A stretch of 64,000 nucleotides of DNA, taken from assembly GCF_000313135.1 (NCBI RefSeq), contig NW_004457516.1, positions 3,861-67,860 on the forward strand, read 5' to 3'. Shown here piece after piece: positions 7,912 to 20,600 of this stretch. The translations under genes and the position numbers were made by a program. The stretch's first letter is position 1. Each line of letters opens with the position of its first letter. The notes beneath the pieces are model-generated. The model did not search any database. It worked only from the letters and a program-made list of their open reading frames with translations, and was not told the DNA's origin. The stretch is from Acanthamoeba castellanii str. Neff (Eukaryota; Discosea; Longamoebia; Acanthamoebidae).

Positions 7912-10871
7912 TTACACGGGCCTGCCGGTGATGGTGGAGAAGCAGGAGATGGACTGACTCTTCTGCTTCTTCCAGCTCCTCTTCTTGACCAGCGTGTTCC
8001 ACTTCTGCAGCTCCGTCTTGTATTCGGGATCCTGCATCGTGCGATACTGCGGCGGCGTGCAGTGTTCACTCTGCAAAGCCATGCGCGTTTCCAGATCAGA
8101 TCAGATCAGATCGCGAACGAGCCTCGTCACCAGGTGAAGGCGACAGTTCATTACCTTGCCCTTCTCGAAAAACTCTTTGTAGCCGCCGCGAAGTAGGTAC
8201 ACGTGAGGGTAGCAGGTCTTGGGGTGCCTGTCGATGTTGGCCTCACGGTCCAACCCCCGCAGGTGCCTGATCCTACAGTGTGTGTTGTGTTGTGTGTGTG
8301 TGGTGCGCAGCACAGCAGAGTTGGGGGGGAGGTAAGATTGGTGTACGCAGGGTGTGCACGCTGTAGCTGTTTTCGCACGTACCCTGCAGGGCCTCGCTTG
8401 GACGAAAACTCGCAGTGGAAGATGATGATCGTCTTGTCCCGGTCGGGCAGGTCGCGGTCCACCGGGAATCTCTCCTCGATGGATTCGAGCAGAGGCAAGT
8501 TGATCGCGCCCTGGAGACCGTGGGCAGGCAAAAGGGTCAGAAGTGAGCCACCAAAAACGCTGAGTGGCCCACGACCAACGGCGAGCAGCGACATATATAT
8601 ATATCGTACCTCGATGTGACCGCCCTCGTACTCGTACGGATACCGGCAATCGACAATGATGACTTCGGTAAAGAAGCTGGAGTACTGCCCGGCCAGGACC
8701 TTCATCACCTGCAATTGCGATTGATCGGCCGGCCCGGTTGATGGTTAGGCCAAGAAAAAGGCCTTCGCAATGGGGGGGAGGGAAAGGCTTTTGTTGGTAC
8801 CGTTTCGGCAGAAATGGCGTCAAGGAGCGAGGAGTCGGACACGATGGGGAGCACCGGCTTCTGATACCATTCCTGTATGAATGAATGGCGGAGGAAACAC
8901 ACGCGGTGTAAGAGGGTGGGCATGCCGCTGCAGCAGCATCGTCGACACAGAAGGAGGAAAGGGGAAGGAAGGGGCGCTACCGTGATGTCCGAGAGGGAAG
9001 AGCAGGAGAAGGCCATTCGAGCAGGGGACTTGCTGATGCCCCTCTTCCTCTTCGAAGGTTGCTCGTCTTCGTCCTCGCCCGCCTCTGCGCCTTCGCTCTG
9101 GTGGTCGGGAGGGGCGAGCTGCCCCCGGCCTCCCCTGCGGGGTCCCACGGGGAAGGTGCCCGTCTGGTTCAACTCCTTGATTATCGATCAATGCACGTGT
9201 GAGTGGCCCGTGAGACCGCCAGAGGATTCGATTGGGCGCATACCATCGACCAGGCGGCGTGCAGGTTGGACAAGCTGACCGATCGGATTCGAAGCGCCTG
9301 GAAGGGACTCTGCGGAACCGGGGTTGGCGAGCACACGCTCGTCTTATTGGGGCTGGCGAGCTAAGAGAGCGAAAGAGAACGTATGGTTAGCAGTGAGGAA
9401 TTTAACGCGATGTACATGTGCAGCGTATCGGCCGGGGGGGGGGGTTCCGTGCCTCCATGGGTCCAAAGCTGGCGTGATCAGCCGACGGCAGGAGAGGCTC
9501 CGACTTGGAGAAGGGGGCCATGCTATCGAGAGGTTCGTTGAGGGCAAAGGGCATGATGGGGGGCGTGGATGACGGTCGGGCGGGCGAGGGCTGGCCGGTG
9601 AGAGGCAAGAGCGATCGAAAGGCGCGACAGCCGCGCGACTTGGAGCCCTGGCGCGCGGGCGAGTGGAAGGCCGAGGCGTCGCTGCGTCGGCTCACGCGCG
9701 GGGACAGATTGAGCGAGCAGTGCAGGGTGCTCTTCGGTGTCAGGCGCTTGTTGAGGGGGAGCGACCCGGATCCGAATCCGGATGTGGTGGCGGTGGCGGT
9801 GGCGGAGAACGAGATGGACGGCGCGGACGACACGCGCATGGGCGAAGGTGCTGCCTCGCCCGAAGAGGACGACAAAGAAGATGCTGGAAAACCGGAAGGC
9901 GAGTGAGAACGCTGACAGCGAGCATGAAGAAGAAGGTAGGGAGGGAGGGGAGAGCCGGTGAGGTACGAACCAGAGCCCTCGAGCCTGAGTTCCGGAAGCG
10001 TGGGGCGGACGGGTACGGACTTGGCGCGTCGCGAGGCGATGGGACTGTTGTGGGCGCGGTCGGTGGCAACTCGAAGGCTGCTGTGGTGCCGTGGAATGCC
10101 CACCGTGATCATCGTGCCGGCTGACGAGCCATCACCTGGCAAGCCCAGCCCGCTACCACCGTTCCGGAAGTTGGAGTGGTTCTCCTTGTCGCGTTCGAAC
10201 GCGGCAGAGGAACTCGTCTGGCCGAGGCACAGCGTCGCATCGTCGCGTGAGAAGGAATTCGATCGAAGCTTGTTACGAATGTGGTCGGGAGGGATCTCGC
10301 CGCTTATCTCGCGCAAGGCGTCGTCCCATTGCTGTTGGCCGCTCGGCGAGGGCGCAGATGTGAACGAGGATTGAGGCACTGCGTCGATGGAGATGCGTGG
10401 TAGCTGGTCCTCCGAACGCGAGCGACGCCCCAGGCTGCTCTTGGCCGCCCCGAGGTGCTGAGGATGCAGGGTGGCCCTCTTCATCGGCGATGATGGCGCG
10501 TAGTAGAGGTGCTCATCCCCGCTGCTCGAGTCTTCGTCGTCGTGCAGTAGGGACACGCAGTAACGCGAGGCCGGGCCGCTGATGGTGACATCGTCATCGA
10601 AGGACTCGGGGCACGAGAAGTCTTCGTACTCTTCCATCGAGTACTCGCCCCCATCCGAAGGGCAATCGTCTGCCGCGGATCGGACGCGGCGAGGCGACAC
10701 GCAAGGACTCACCAAGTGAGTAGCACCCAGGGTCCGGGTAAGTGTGAGAAGCTCTGTTGATGGCGATGCCGCGCGCGTTCGCGGCCGCGTTGGTCGGGCC
10801 AACGATCTGCTGCGACCGAGTCCCATCTGTTGTATCTCTGCAGACGCTTCCTCGAACTCCATGTGGCTCAT
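7912..10871 (-). CDS. CDC25-type dual-specificity phosphatase
   Basis: Activates cyclin-dependent kinases by removing inhibitory phosphates. The C-terminal half is a rhodanese/CDC25 domain spread over several exons. It reads IVDCRYPYEYEGGHI, then GAINLP, then the catalytic loop HCEFSSKRGP (HCX5R with E-F-S-S-K, the CDC25 version), and ends in HPKTCYPHVYLLRGGYKEFF and SEHCTPPQYRTM. About 480 residues of Ser/Pro-rich, probably disordered and phosphorylated sequence precede it (exon 10871 to about 9440), as in animal CDC25. Start: the first ATG in this frame is 10871-10869 (MSHMEFEEASAEIQQMG); the frame stays open further upstream without an ATG, so a 5' exon is possible. Stop TAA at 7912-7914, after ITGRPV. 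Nuclear or cytoplasmic location follows from the family, not from a visible signal. Confidence 0.85.
8093..8112. repeat. GATCA tandem repeat at a CDC25 intron edge
   Basis: About four head-to-tail copies of the 5-mer GATCA lie in the last CDC25 intron. Confidence 0.7.
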
Positions 10872-11341
10872 GGTGCCACGATCAATCTCGACTTCTGGCG
10901 TTCCCGGGTGCTGGACGATCTTCAATCGATTCAAGCGGACCCAATCGATCAAATGCACACGCGGGGGGCGCAAATGCGGGAAGAAATCGAGACCAAGATG
11001 CGGAAAAAGTCCCGATGCACCTCAGATGTCACGCTCTGTGGTAGTTTGTGTCGAAGGGGGCGGATCCACCCTCACCTCGTCTCGTGTGGGGGTCTTGCAC
11101 AAACGCGCCGTCGAGGTTTTGGTTTGGGGCGACGTGGTATTGCCGAGGTGGAAATTGTGTTGCCCTCGTTTCTATGATGTCTGTTGCAAAGTTTTGGCGC
11201 CAAGCCGAAAAGAAACCTTTTTCTTGCCTCATCAGCGCCCACCTTCCTTTTGGCACGGCTCGAGATCCACAACCAAGAAAGGCAAGTCTATGCTAACCTC
11301 GCGTGTTAGATTCGATAACGCGTGTAGCTGGTCTTAGGCGC
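10872..11341 (-). other. Gap upstream of CDC25
   Basis: No recognisable gene. It lies between the 3' end of the prenyltransferase gene and the CDC25 start, both on the minus strand, and should hold the CDC25 promoter and 5' leader. The open frame at 11029-11256 shows no family motif. Confidence 0.45.
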
Positions 11342-12866
11342 TCAGTTCCTTTCCTGTTGTCGGAGCGCCTCTTCCTGAGTGCACAAGCCCGCGATAAGGT
11401 CACTCTGGCGCTGTCTAGCAACGCCTAGGAAGTGCTGCGTTCGCTGGACGCGTTCGGCCTCGACCTTCTCCAGCGCTCCGTGGAGAGAGGCGATACCGCC
11501 GCTGCCCTTCTGCAGTTCGTGCAGGTCGAGTTCCTTTTGGCTCTGCCGCTTGGTTCGCTCGTACGCCTCTCGACGCTCCTGTGAGGTCAAGATAGGTCGC
11601 GATGGACCCGGGTCTTGAGAGTTAGGAAATCAGGAACAACCCACGCACTTGTTCGCGTACCTTGATGTGCGCGTGGTTCTGTTGGTAGAAGAGTATGGTT
11701 CGATACAGATCCCACGCCGAAAACTCCGGCCACAGCACGTCCACAAAGGAGAGGCAACAATGCGCAGACTGTACAGTCACAGCGAACAGCATTGTGGTGC
11801 AATATTGGTTACCAGTGGCCTAAACCAAAAAGAAAGGACCGTGCACGTTTACGTACCTGCCACAGAAGAAAATCGCTCAGCCTCTTCTCGCCGGAGGTGC
11901 GGATGAGGATGTCCAGCGGCGGACATCCGGACGTGTACATGCACTCCTCCAGCAGATCGCCGTTGATGTCCCTGCGTACAGTCAATCATGTCAGCATCAT
12001 CAAGCAGGAAAAAACGGGGAGATGGGATTGCGGAAAAGTACTCAACGTTGATGAGGCCCTCCTGGACACCGGCAGAGAGGGTCTGGGCGGCAGTCACCAT
12101 CTCTGCGCGCGCTATGTAGGAGAAGCACACATTCAACACGGCTCTGCACAGTACACGGCTATCAGACGACCAAAATCAAGCACCAAGAGGATCCAGAGGG
12201 ACCCAGGTACTTGGAGTTGTTTCGTGTGTTGTGGATTGCCGTCGCCATCGAATGCTGCAGGTAGTCGGGCACTAGAGAAATGTCCCCAAGCACTCGGATC
12301 GACACGCCGTGTTTGTGTATGATGTCCCTGAAGGCAGCAGCATCATCAGCGCCAAGCGAAGGTGGCGTGGGCGTGCAGCACAGTGGTTCGATGGCGGTGA
12401 GGAGGGACGCACTCTTGGTTGAGAAGCTCCTCGAACTTCTCTGCCGCGAGTCGCATCAGCGCGCTCACTTCCTCTGGACTCCTTTTGAAGTTCTCCATCG
12501 AAAACGCGTAGACCGTCACCACTTCCACGCCCAGCTCGAGACACCACTCGAGCGCCTGCTCCCAGTGGTGTCCACCATGGGGTGGGTCTGTATGGTTTGA
12601 AGACGCGAAGCAACGAGAATGTGATGTACCTCTTTCAGTTTGTTGAATCCCATTGTATGTCCTACGATCTTCTCCATTGACTTCTTTTGCGCGAATCTTC
12701 GGTTTCCGTCCATGATGAAGCCGATGTGCTTCGGCAATGGGCCACAGGCAAGGACGGCGTTGAAAAATTTACGAGTCCACAACTCGTACCAAGGTCGCGG
12801 CAGGCTCCCGTCGGCTCGCGTCTTGTCATTCTTGAGTTCATCGTATCGCTCCGTCGTAGTGTCCAT
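11342..12866 (-). CDS. DHDDS: Dehydrodolichyl diphosphate synthase (cis-prenyltransferase)
   Basis: Elongates farnesyl diphosphate with isopentenyl units to the long cis-polyprenol precursor of dolichol, at the ER membrane. ATG at 12866-12864 ([12 protein letters not shown]). The family motifs occur in order over about six exons: [46 protein letters not shown], then [20 protein letters not shown] and [12 protein letters not shown]. All five conserved regions of the cis-prenyltransferase fold are represented, including the catalytic Asp of MDGNRR and the RTSGE substrate-binding motif. An added C-terminal Gln/Glu-rich coiled segment of about 80 residues ([20 protein letters not shown]) goes beyond the enzyme core. 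TGA at 11342-11344. Confidence 0.93.
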
Positions 12867-13259
12867 CCCAATGGATTGTGGCGGCAGATGAAGATTGGAG
12901 CCTTCTTTTGATGTGTTTTGTCTGACACGTCATCTGCTGCGTCAAATTCCGAGCTGGAATGCAAAGTATGCGATTGAAAGTTCGCGGAAGCGAATAAAAG
13001 GCCTGGAAAAGAGGACAGGAATGGATGGAAAAAGACAAGAAGGCAAACAAAAAGCCGAACCCTCGTGCATCTTCGCCGTTCTCACTACTCGACGCGAAAC
13101 CGCGACACGGCGGAGAGAATCTTCGTAGGACAAGTACAAGTACCATCAATCGGAGAGAAGATAGGAGGGTCAAGAGAATCAGAGATCGATAGGAAAGCAA
13201 GCGACGAGACGCAGGGCCACAACGAAACAACAATCGAGACGCGTCCGAATCGGGAGAGA
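12867..13259. promoter_or_regulatory. Divergent promoter region, DHDDS / NFX1
   Basis: 393 bp between two divergent start codons. The right part is A/G-rich (AAAAGACAAGAAGGCAAAC) and probably forms the NFX1 5' leader. No TATA box stands out. Confidence 0.45.
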
Positions 13260-16200
13260 ATGGAGCAAGTAGAGGCAGGTACCCACGCTCAGGGCACCAC
13301 AGGAGGCTCGAGAGGTCAACGTAGAGGCGGAGGTAATCGAGTGCGCTACACCGAGAAGGTGTTCGTTCCCAAGCAGAGGAACCCGAACCAGCAGCCCACT
13401 TCCGCCGTCGACCCCTTCGCATCCAATGCGCCGTTCGACAATCCTCTCGACTTCCTGCCACTTCCTCCACCCCACGTGATCGATCCTTCCATTCAGGCCG
13501 AGCTCCAAGCCACAGGCAGCACGCAGCAGGCATCGAGGCGGAATGAGAACGGCAGAGGTATTCGAGGACCGCGGCGCGGTGGGCAAGAGCGAAGCGCTGC
13601 GGAGGGAGCACCGCCGCGTGGCCGAAGAGATGGCCAGCGAACCAATCAGCGCAGCCGCGGGCGAAGAGATTCTCCCCCTCAGGAAGTGGTAATCGATAGC
13701 CACCTCCCTCCGCACGAGCCCGAGGCTGGCGGTAGTGAGGCGGTTGCAGCTGCACCGGCGAGAGGGAATGCAAGAGGAGGCGAGAGGCGAGACGAGGCGC
13801 GAAGGAACGGCAACGAACGGCAGGACGCTCGAGACCGTAACCAGCGAGGAGAGCGACGCAACGAACGAGGCCAGCAGCAGCGAGGAGGGAGGAGCCAGCA
13901 GAAGGAGCACCGGCATCACCATGACAACTACGCCCATGCCCACGCTCGGGTCGCGACCACGGCGGCTCATGGCGAGATGACTGACCTGGCAGAGGAGCTG
14001 CTCGCAGGTCTGCTCAACGATTCCTACGAGTGCATGATCTGCATGAACAACGTCCGTCGACGCCAATCGATCTGGCACTGCGAAGAGTGCTACGCGCTGT
14101 TCCACCTGGACTGCATCTCCAAGTGGAGCAAGAACTCGCTCGAGGAGGCTCGGCAGGTTCCTCAAGGCATCCTCCCACAGAAGCCGCCGGCTGACGGGTG
14201 GCGTTGCCCGCACTGCAACAAGACCCATCGACAGCACGAGGGTCCACCCGTATCGCGGTGCTTCTGCGGCAAGTACGCCAACCCCGAGTTCAACCCCTAC
14301 ATCACTCCCCACAGCTGCGGCGACCTCTGCGGCCGCATGCGTGCCGGCACCGACTGTCCACATCCGTGCAACTTGTACGTACCTTCTTGCTTTGCTTGTG
14401 GCTGCCGTGTCTCTCTACGCCGAGATTGCAACATGCTGATGACGCCTATCCTTTATGGTAGGCCATGCCACCCCGGCCCGTGCCCACCGTGTTCAGCGAC
14501 GGGTCCGGTGAAGTACTGCTGGTGCGGAAACGAGGAGTATCGCACCCGGTGCGGCGAAACCGATCCCGGCCGAAGCTGCGGCGAGCTGTGCGACCGGCCG
14601 CTAAACTGCCGGAAGCACAGGTGCGAGGAGCCCTGCCATCCTGGGCCGTGCCAGAAGTGCACCAAGCAACTTCCGATGAAATGCTACTGCGGCAAGACCG
14701 AGGAGGAGCGTACGTGCGGCACCGAGGTCGAGGACAAGGCGAGCGGCGAGACGCGACACTTCACGTGCGGCTCCATCTGCGGCCAGAAGCTAGCCTGCGG
14801 CAACCACACCTGCCAGCGCGTCTGCCATACCGGTCCTTGCGACGAGTGCGCGCTGCTGCCCAAGCGCGTCAAGAAGTGCGCGTGCGGCAAGACCGACATC
14901 TTGTTCCTCGTCGCCCCGCGTACCAGCTGCCTCGACCCGATCCCCACGTGCACGAAGAAGTGCGAGAAGAAGCTCCATTGCGGCGTTCACTCGTGCACCA
15001 AGAACTGCCACGTTGGCGACTGTCCGCCCTGCAAGGGGACCGTCGACATGCCATGTCGCTGCAAGCTCAACACCAAGCGGATCCCCTGCCTGCAAGCCTT
15101 CCCGCTCAACGCCACGGACTCTACCGACAAGGCGCCGGTGCTCTGCGACGTGGCCTGCTCCGTCACTCGCTCCTGCGGCCGACATCGCTGCAACACCAAG
15201 TGCTGTACGGCGGCCGGTGACCCCCTCGCCGACGAGCACATATGCAAGATCCCCTGCAACAAGCCGCTTAAGTGCGGGAAGCACCGCTGCGGGGTATGCT
15301 TTCCCTCCTTTGACATCTTTCCGTGCACATCGGCATTTCAGTGGCTGACTGACCTCTCCGTTGCGCACACCAACAGCGCTTGTGTCACAAGGGTCGTTGC
15401 CCGCCGTGCCTGGAGGCCTCCTTCGACGAACTCGCGTGCCACTGCGGAAAGACCGTCATGGTGCCACCCATTCCGTGCAGCACCCCGCCGCCTGAGTGCA
15501 ACCACCCGTGCGTCCGACCCTCGCCGTGCGGTCACGCTCTGCCGTACCACGCCTGCCACAGAGACAACGAACCCTGCCCTCCTTGCACGGTACTCATCTC
15601 ATCTTACCTATTTATCTTGCCCGTTTCACCAATTTAACTTCTCATCACGTTTGCCATTCAGGTTCTCGTTGAGAAGTGGTGCATGGGCAACCACGAACTG
15701 CGCAACCACGTGCCGTGCCACGTGAAGGACGTCTCCTGTGGCAGCCCCTGCGGCAAGCCCATGCCCTGCGGACAGCACAAGTGCGCTCGGATCTGCCACA
15801 AGGCTCCCTGCGTCGTGCCCAAGGAGGCCGAGACCGCGGCCAGCAGCTCCAAGGACAAAAACAAGAAGGGCAAGAAGAACAAGGAGAAAGAAAAGGAACA
15901 GGACGAGCCGGCGTGGGAAGAGACCGAGGAGAAGCAGTCCGAAGCCGAGCCCGAGCTCGTCTCCTGCGGACAGAAGTGCGGTCGGCCTCTCAAGCACTGC
16001 GCGCACAACTGCACCGCCCTGTGCCACCCTGGCCAGCCCTGCCCCGTGGTGCAGTGCCGCCAAATGGTCCGCATCACGTGCCCGTGCAAGCGCCGGTCGA
16101 TGGAGGTGCTCTGCCTACGCGGCGGGCCAGCGGCTGAGCACGACGCCGGCAAGGAGAAAGACGAAGACGACTCGTTCGACGCCTCCAAGCGCGAAGACAA

Positions 16201-17419
16201 GCGACAGCTCTCGTGCGACGAAATGTGCGAACGCGAGAAGCGCAACCAGCGGATCGACGAGGCATTCAACGTGGCCGGCTCGAAGGAGAAGGAGGCGCCC
16301 GTGTTCACCGAGGAGCTGCTCTCCGCTGCTCGGAACAACACCGTCAAGTTTGTGCAGAAGGTGGAGGAGGAGTTCAAGAAGCTCATCCTCGCGCCCAGCG
16401 GCATCCGACACTCGTTCCCGCCGATGAAGGTGCTGCAGCGTGCGCTCATCCACGAGCTCGCGCGTTGGTATCGCCTCGACGCCATCTCCTACGATCCGGA
16501 GCCGCTGCGGAACGTGGTCGTGATGAAGAAGAACGACTCGCGCATCCCGCCCTTCGCCCTACTCTCGACCCTGATGGCGTCCGGCCGCCTGCCCAAGGTG
16601 GCTACCACCGCGCCCGCGCTCGGTTCGGCGTTCGACATGGACATCGGCGACGCGACCGACTGCGTGCTTCAGATCTACAACCTGTCGCCGATCATCACCA
16701 CCGAGCATCTGGCCACCTTCCTCTCGCGCTTCTCCGGCGAGTACGTCCTCAAGTGGCTCGACGATGCCAACGCTCTCGCCATCTTCTCCAACGTACAGCA
16801 GTACCAGGCCGCCCTCTCCTCTCTCCAGACCGACGGCACGTTCAAGATCCGGCCCTACGAGGGTCCCAAGACTTCCTGGCTCAGGTCGAGGACCATGGTA
16901 AAGGGAGAAAGCGCTTCTTCCTCCTCCACGTCGTCATCGTCCACCTCGTCGTCGTCTACCACCGCGGCCAAGGACAGCAAGCCAGCGAAGAAGACGACCG
17001 ACACCACCACCATCGCCGGCGCCAAGCCGTCTCTCCCCCCTGGACTCGCGGCGCCCGCCTCCTTCGCCGCACCCAACGCCTTCTCCGTTCTCCTGTCCTC
17101 GCCCGCCGCCTCCGTCGACGGCGTCACCCCCGACGACGTGCCCTCCTCCGACGTCGGTGCTGAAGCGGCTCCCGCCGACTGGGAGGAGTTGGCCGACGAC
17201 GCACAGACCGACGACGCTCGTCCCGCCGCCGCGACCAAGGCCTCGACGCCCAACGTGTGGAACGCGGTCGTTGCCTCTCATGCCGACGAGCCACAGCCTC
17301 GAGGCCCGCACCACGCGGCCGCTGCACCGAGCGCTCAGCAGTGGTCGTGCGCGCACTGCACGTTCCTCAACCCGCCCTCCGCCGGCAAGTGCGAGGTCTG
17401 CGAAAACACCCGCTTCTGA
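13260..17419 (+). CDS. NFX1-type zinc-finger protein with R3H domain and RanBP2-type finger
   Basis: Homologue of NF-X1 / yeast FAP1, a nuclear regulator with E3-ligase-like RING and many Cys-rich fingers. ATG at 13260. Residues 1 to about 250 are Arg/Gly-rich and disordered. A C4HC3 RING follows (CMICMNNVRRRQSIWHCEEC, ending WRCPHCNK; nt 14030-14225). Then comes a long array of NF-X1 fingers (CNLPCHPGPC, CGKHRCGRLCHKGRC, CGQHKCARICHKAPC). Introns at about 14376-14462, 15297-15377 and 15589-15660 split the array; splicing the first restores HPCNLPCHPGPC. An R3H domain follows (KVLQRALIHELARWYRLD, nt about 16340-16540), then Ser/Thr-rich sequence. The last residues, WSCAHCTFLNPPSAGKCEVC, are a RanBP2-type zinc finger. 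TGA at 17417-17419. Confidence 0.93.
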
Positions 17420-17621
17420 TGAGCAACTTGCTGTTTCCCTTGTTGGAGCCCTCTTGAAGAACAAGAAGAAGACATCATACCACTTGATCATCAACTTTCA
17501 AACGCCTTCCGAATTCTGGGCTGGAAAACAAAAAAACAAATAAAACAATAAAAATAAAGCCGAAACAAAAAAAACACAAAAAAATAGCATCAAAACTGGT
17601 GGATTGGGGCGCATCGGGAAG

Positions 17622-20600
17622 ATGAGGAATTTGGTGGTTCTCCAGGAGCTGCGTTCTCGATTGCCTGCACATGGAGGTGATGCGTCGCTCGAAAAGCTTG
17701 CCGTGGATCCCTATCTGGGAATCATTTACGTAATCACCAAAGACAAGCACGTCATCGGCCTGGCACCGTTCAGCAATGAGGTAACGCCCATTAGTTGCTG
17801 GCCGGAGGAGTAAATGAGCGGAGAGATTGATTCTTTGGGGGCTGCAGGTCACCTTCACCGTGGATGTCAGCGATGTGATCCCGCCCAGTTCGGTGATTGT
17901 GGCGGCCCAATTCGTGCCCGACCTTGGCTCCGTTTGCTACGCCACGGCCACCGGCGAGCTGGTCGTCTTCAACGTGGAGACGCAGGAGGCACGCTTCATC
18001 TTGCAGATCTGACCGCTCTATCCCCCTCTTCACTTCTTTCAGCTGCTCTTCTTCTCACACCGGAGGTGCATGTGTGCAGGCCGAGTGCGTGGGGTTCATC
18101 GACTCGGAGATCCGTGGCATGTCGTGGAGCCCCGATTACGAGCTCATGATCCTCGTCACGGGCAACCGGACGATCCTCTCCATGACTCAGGAGTGGGAGA
18201 TCGTCACCGAGGTGCCTCTGCAGGACGAACCGCAGGTCGGTGGCTGCACCCAACCCTTGCGCGCTCTGCTGCACTCCTCGCGCGCACCGTCACGTAACGC
18301 ACCAACTCTTTGCCGCGTACAGGCACAGACAAAGGCCGATGATGAAGGAGCACAGTCAAACCTGCCCTCCTTGTCTTGGCGAGGGGACGGCAACTACTTC
18401 GCAGTCAACAGTCTCGATGCCGACGGTACACCGATCATCAAACTCCCAATGTTGCAACGTTGCGGCCGCACTGACTGCTTGCTGCCTACCACGCCGGCGC
18501 TCGGCGTATTTCGGGGGGAGTTTAGGTGAGAGGAGACTGCGCGTGTTCGACCGCTCCCTGGTTCTGGACTCGGTGAGTGCCGCAACCTCCAATCTAGAGG
18601 AGTACACGTGTTGGAGGTAGGCCACCACTACTAAGTAGAACTCGCGCGCGCGCGCAATGGCTGACTCATATCATCTAGGCCCTCAGGAAGCAGCATCGGA
18701 TGTTCGCAGCAGAAGCCGAACAAGCACGACATCATCTTCTTTGAAAGGAATGGCCTGCGCCTGGACCGGTACTCTATGTTTTTGTTTCGTTTTGATTCTT
18801 TTTTTTTCTACGGCCCTCACCTCTTTGTGTGTGCGTGCGTGTGTGTGTGTGTGTGTGCGTGCGTGTGCGTGGTTCAACGCAGAATGGACTTCACGCTCCG
18901 AGACGAGGCCAAGGTAATCGCCATGCAGTGGAACTCCAATTCGGACATCCTCGCGGTCGGGCTGCAGCTCCTGGGGTCAAGCAAAGATCAAAAGGTGCGC
19001 AGTTGACCGACAATCATAACACTTGTCCTGACTGAGCACTGACAATACTCATGACTTGTTTTTATATTTATAATCTATAAATATTTCTCTCCGGAGCGCA
19101 GAAGGCGACGACGGTCGTGCAGCTCTATTCCTTCTCGAACTACCACTGGTACATGAAGCAGGAGTTCAAGTACCACGACTGGGAGCTCGCCGACCTGCTC
19201 TGGGACCCGGAGAACCCCATGAACCTCACCGTCATCTGCCGGTATTGGCTCTCACCCTCTCCCGCTCTTTTTGCCCACGCGCACGCACGACCGCACACGC
19301 ACAAACTGACGCAATTGTCACCTCCTGGTAGGTCTGGGCATCTCATGCGCTACCATCTATGTTGGGATCCGACGATCAGCGACGGCAACGCCCTCACCAA
19401 CGAATCTGTCGCCGCCGTTGTAGATGGAGGTACACCTGGCTCTCCGCCTTTTAGCCGGCTTCATCATCATCACCGGTGGTGTTGAGTGTTCCCTCGTCTG
19501 ACAATGATTGCTCTTGCCTGCAGCGTCGGTGCTGTTGACGCCCTTCAAGAGGGTGGTGCTGCCCCCGCCCATGTACTCGACCAAGCTCGATTGCCCGGCC
19601 AACGTGTCATCGGTCTCGTTTGCGCCTCGGTCCTATGACATCGGCGTACTGCTCGCCGACAACACCGTCGCCCTATGGGCTCCCTTTGACACCACATCGC
19701 AGGTACGTAGGAGCTGCTCCGTCGTGTGTTGCGTGGTGCGTGCTCACGGGTACTGACTTCACCAACCCTATATGTAGCGACCTCCCTTCAAAACGGCGCC
19801 CGGCCTTCGAGCAGTTCTGGCACTCACCCACGAAAATGAAGAGAAGACCGGCATCTCCGCTCTGAGCGGCCTCCGGCAGCTTCACTGGATCGACGCCAAC
19901 ACCCTGCTGGTCGTGGAGAGCGTCACCGGCGGCACGATCGTCGACTACGTGGTGCAGGTCCAGTTCGAGGTCAAAGAGGGTACGCCCACACCCCACTCCC
20001 GCGCGGCACAGTGCCCGGCGATACCGCGGCGGCCCCAGCAGCTGACGTCACCTTTTGGGGTGGGACCTACAGGCAAGGCCGAGGTTACCAAGAGCCACCG
20101 CACGCCAGTCGACGGACGCCTCGTGCGCCTGTTCCACAACAAGGACACCGAGCGCGTGTTTGTCGAGGTCGACGATGGCAGCGTGCTCGAGTACATCGCT
20201 GGTACCGGTCTCACCCCACAACCAACCAACACCAGCCATGGCCAGCGTCGCTCAGGTGTGTCGTGTGTCGTGTGTCGTGTGTCGTGTGTCGTGTGTCGTG
20301 TGTCGTGTGTCGTGTGTCGTGTGTGTGTTGGCGTTCGGTCGCACCACACAGACGCGGAGATGCCCATCCTTGAAGACCAGGTGTTCCAATTCAAGGGTCC
20401 CGGCGGACAGACCACCGTGTGTCCGTGGGTGGCCACGGCCGTGATCGCTGGGGAGGTAAGCACGCTCCTCCCCCAATTTCCCAATCCTCTATTCTGCGCG
20501 TTTGGTGTGCGCCTCCGCCGTAAGCTGACTGGCTGGCCTGCACGCATAGGAATCGTTCATCGGGCTGAACGACAGGTCGAAGCTGTTCCTCAACGAGCAC

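Noticed and set aside
10872..10973. Extension of CDC25 to a start at 10973
   Set aside because: The codon there is TTG; the first ATG in frame is 10871-10869.
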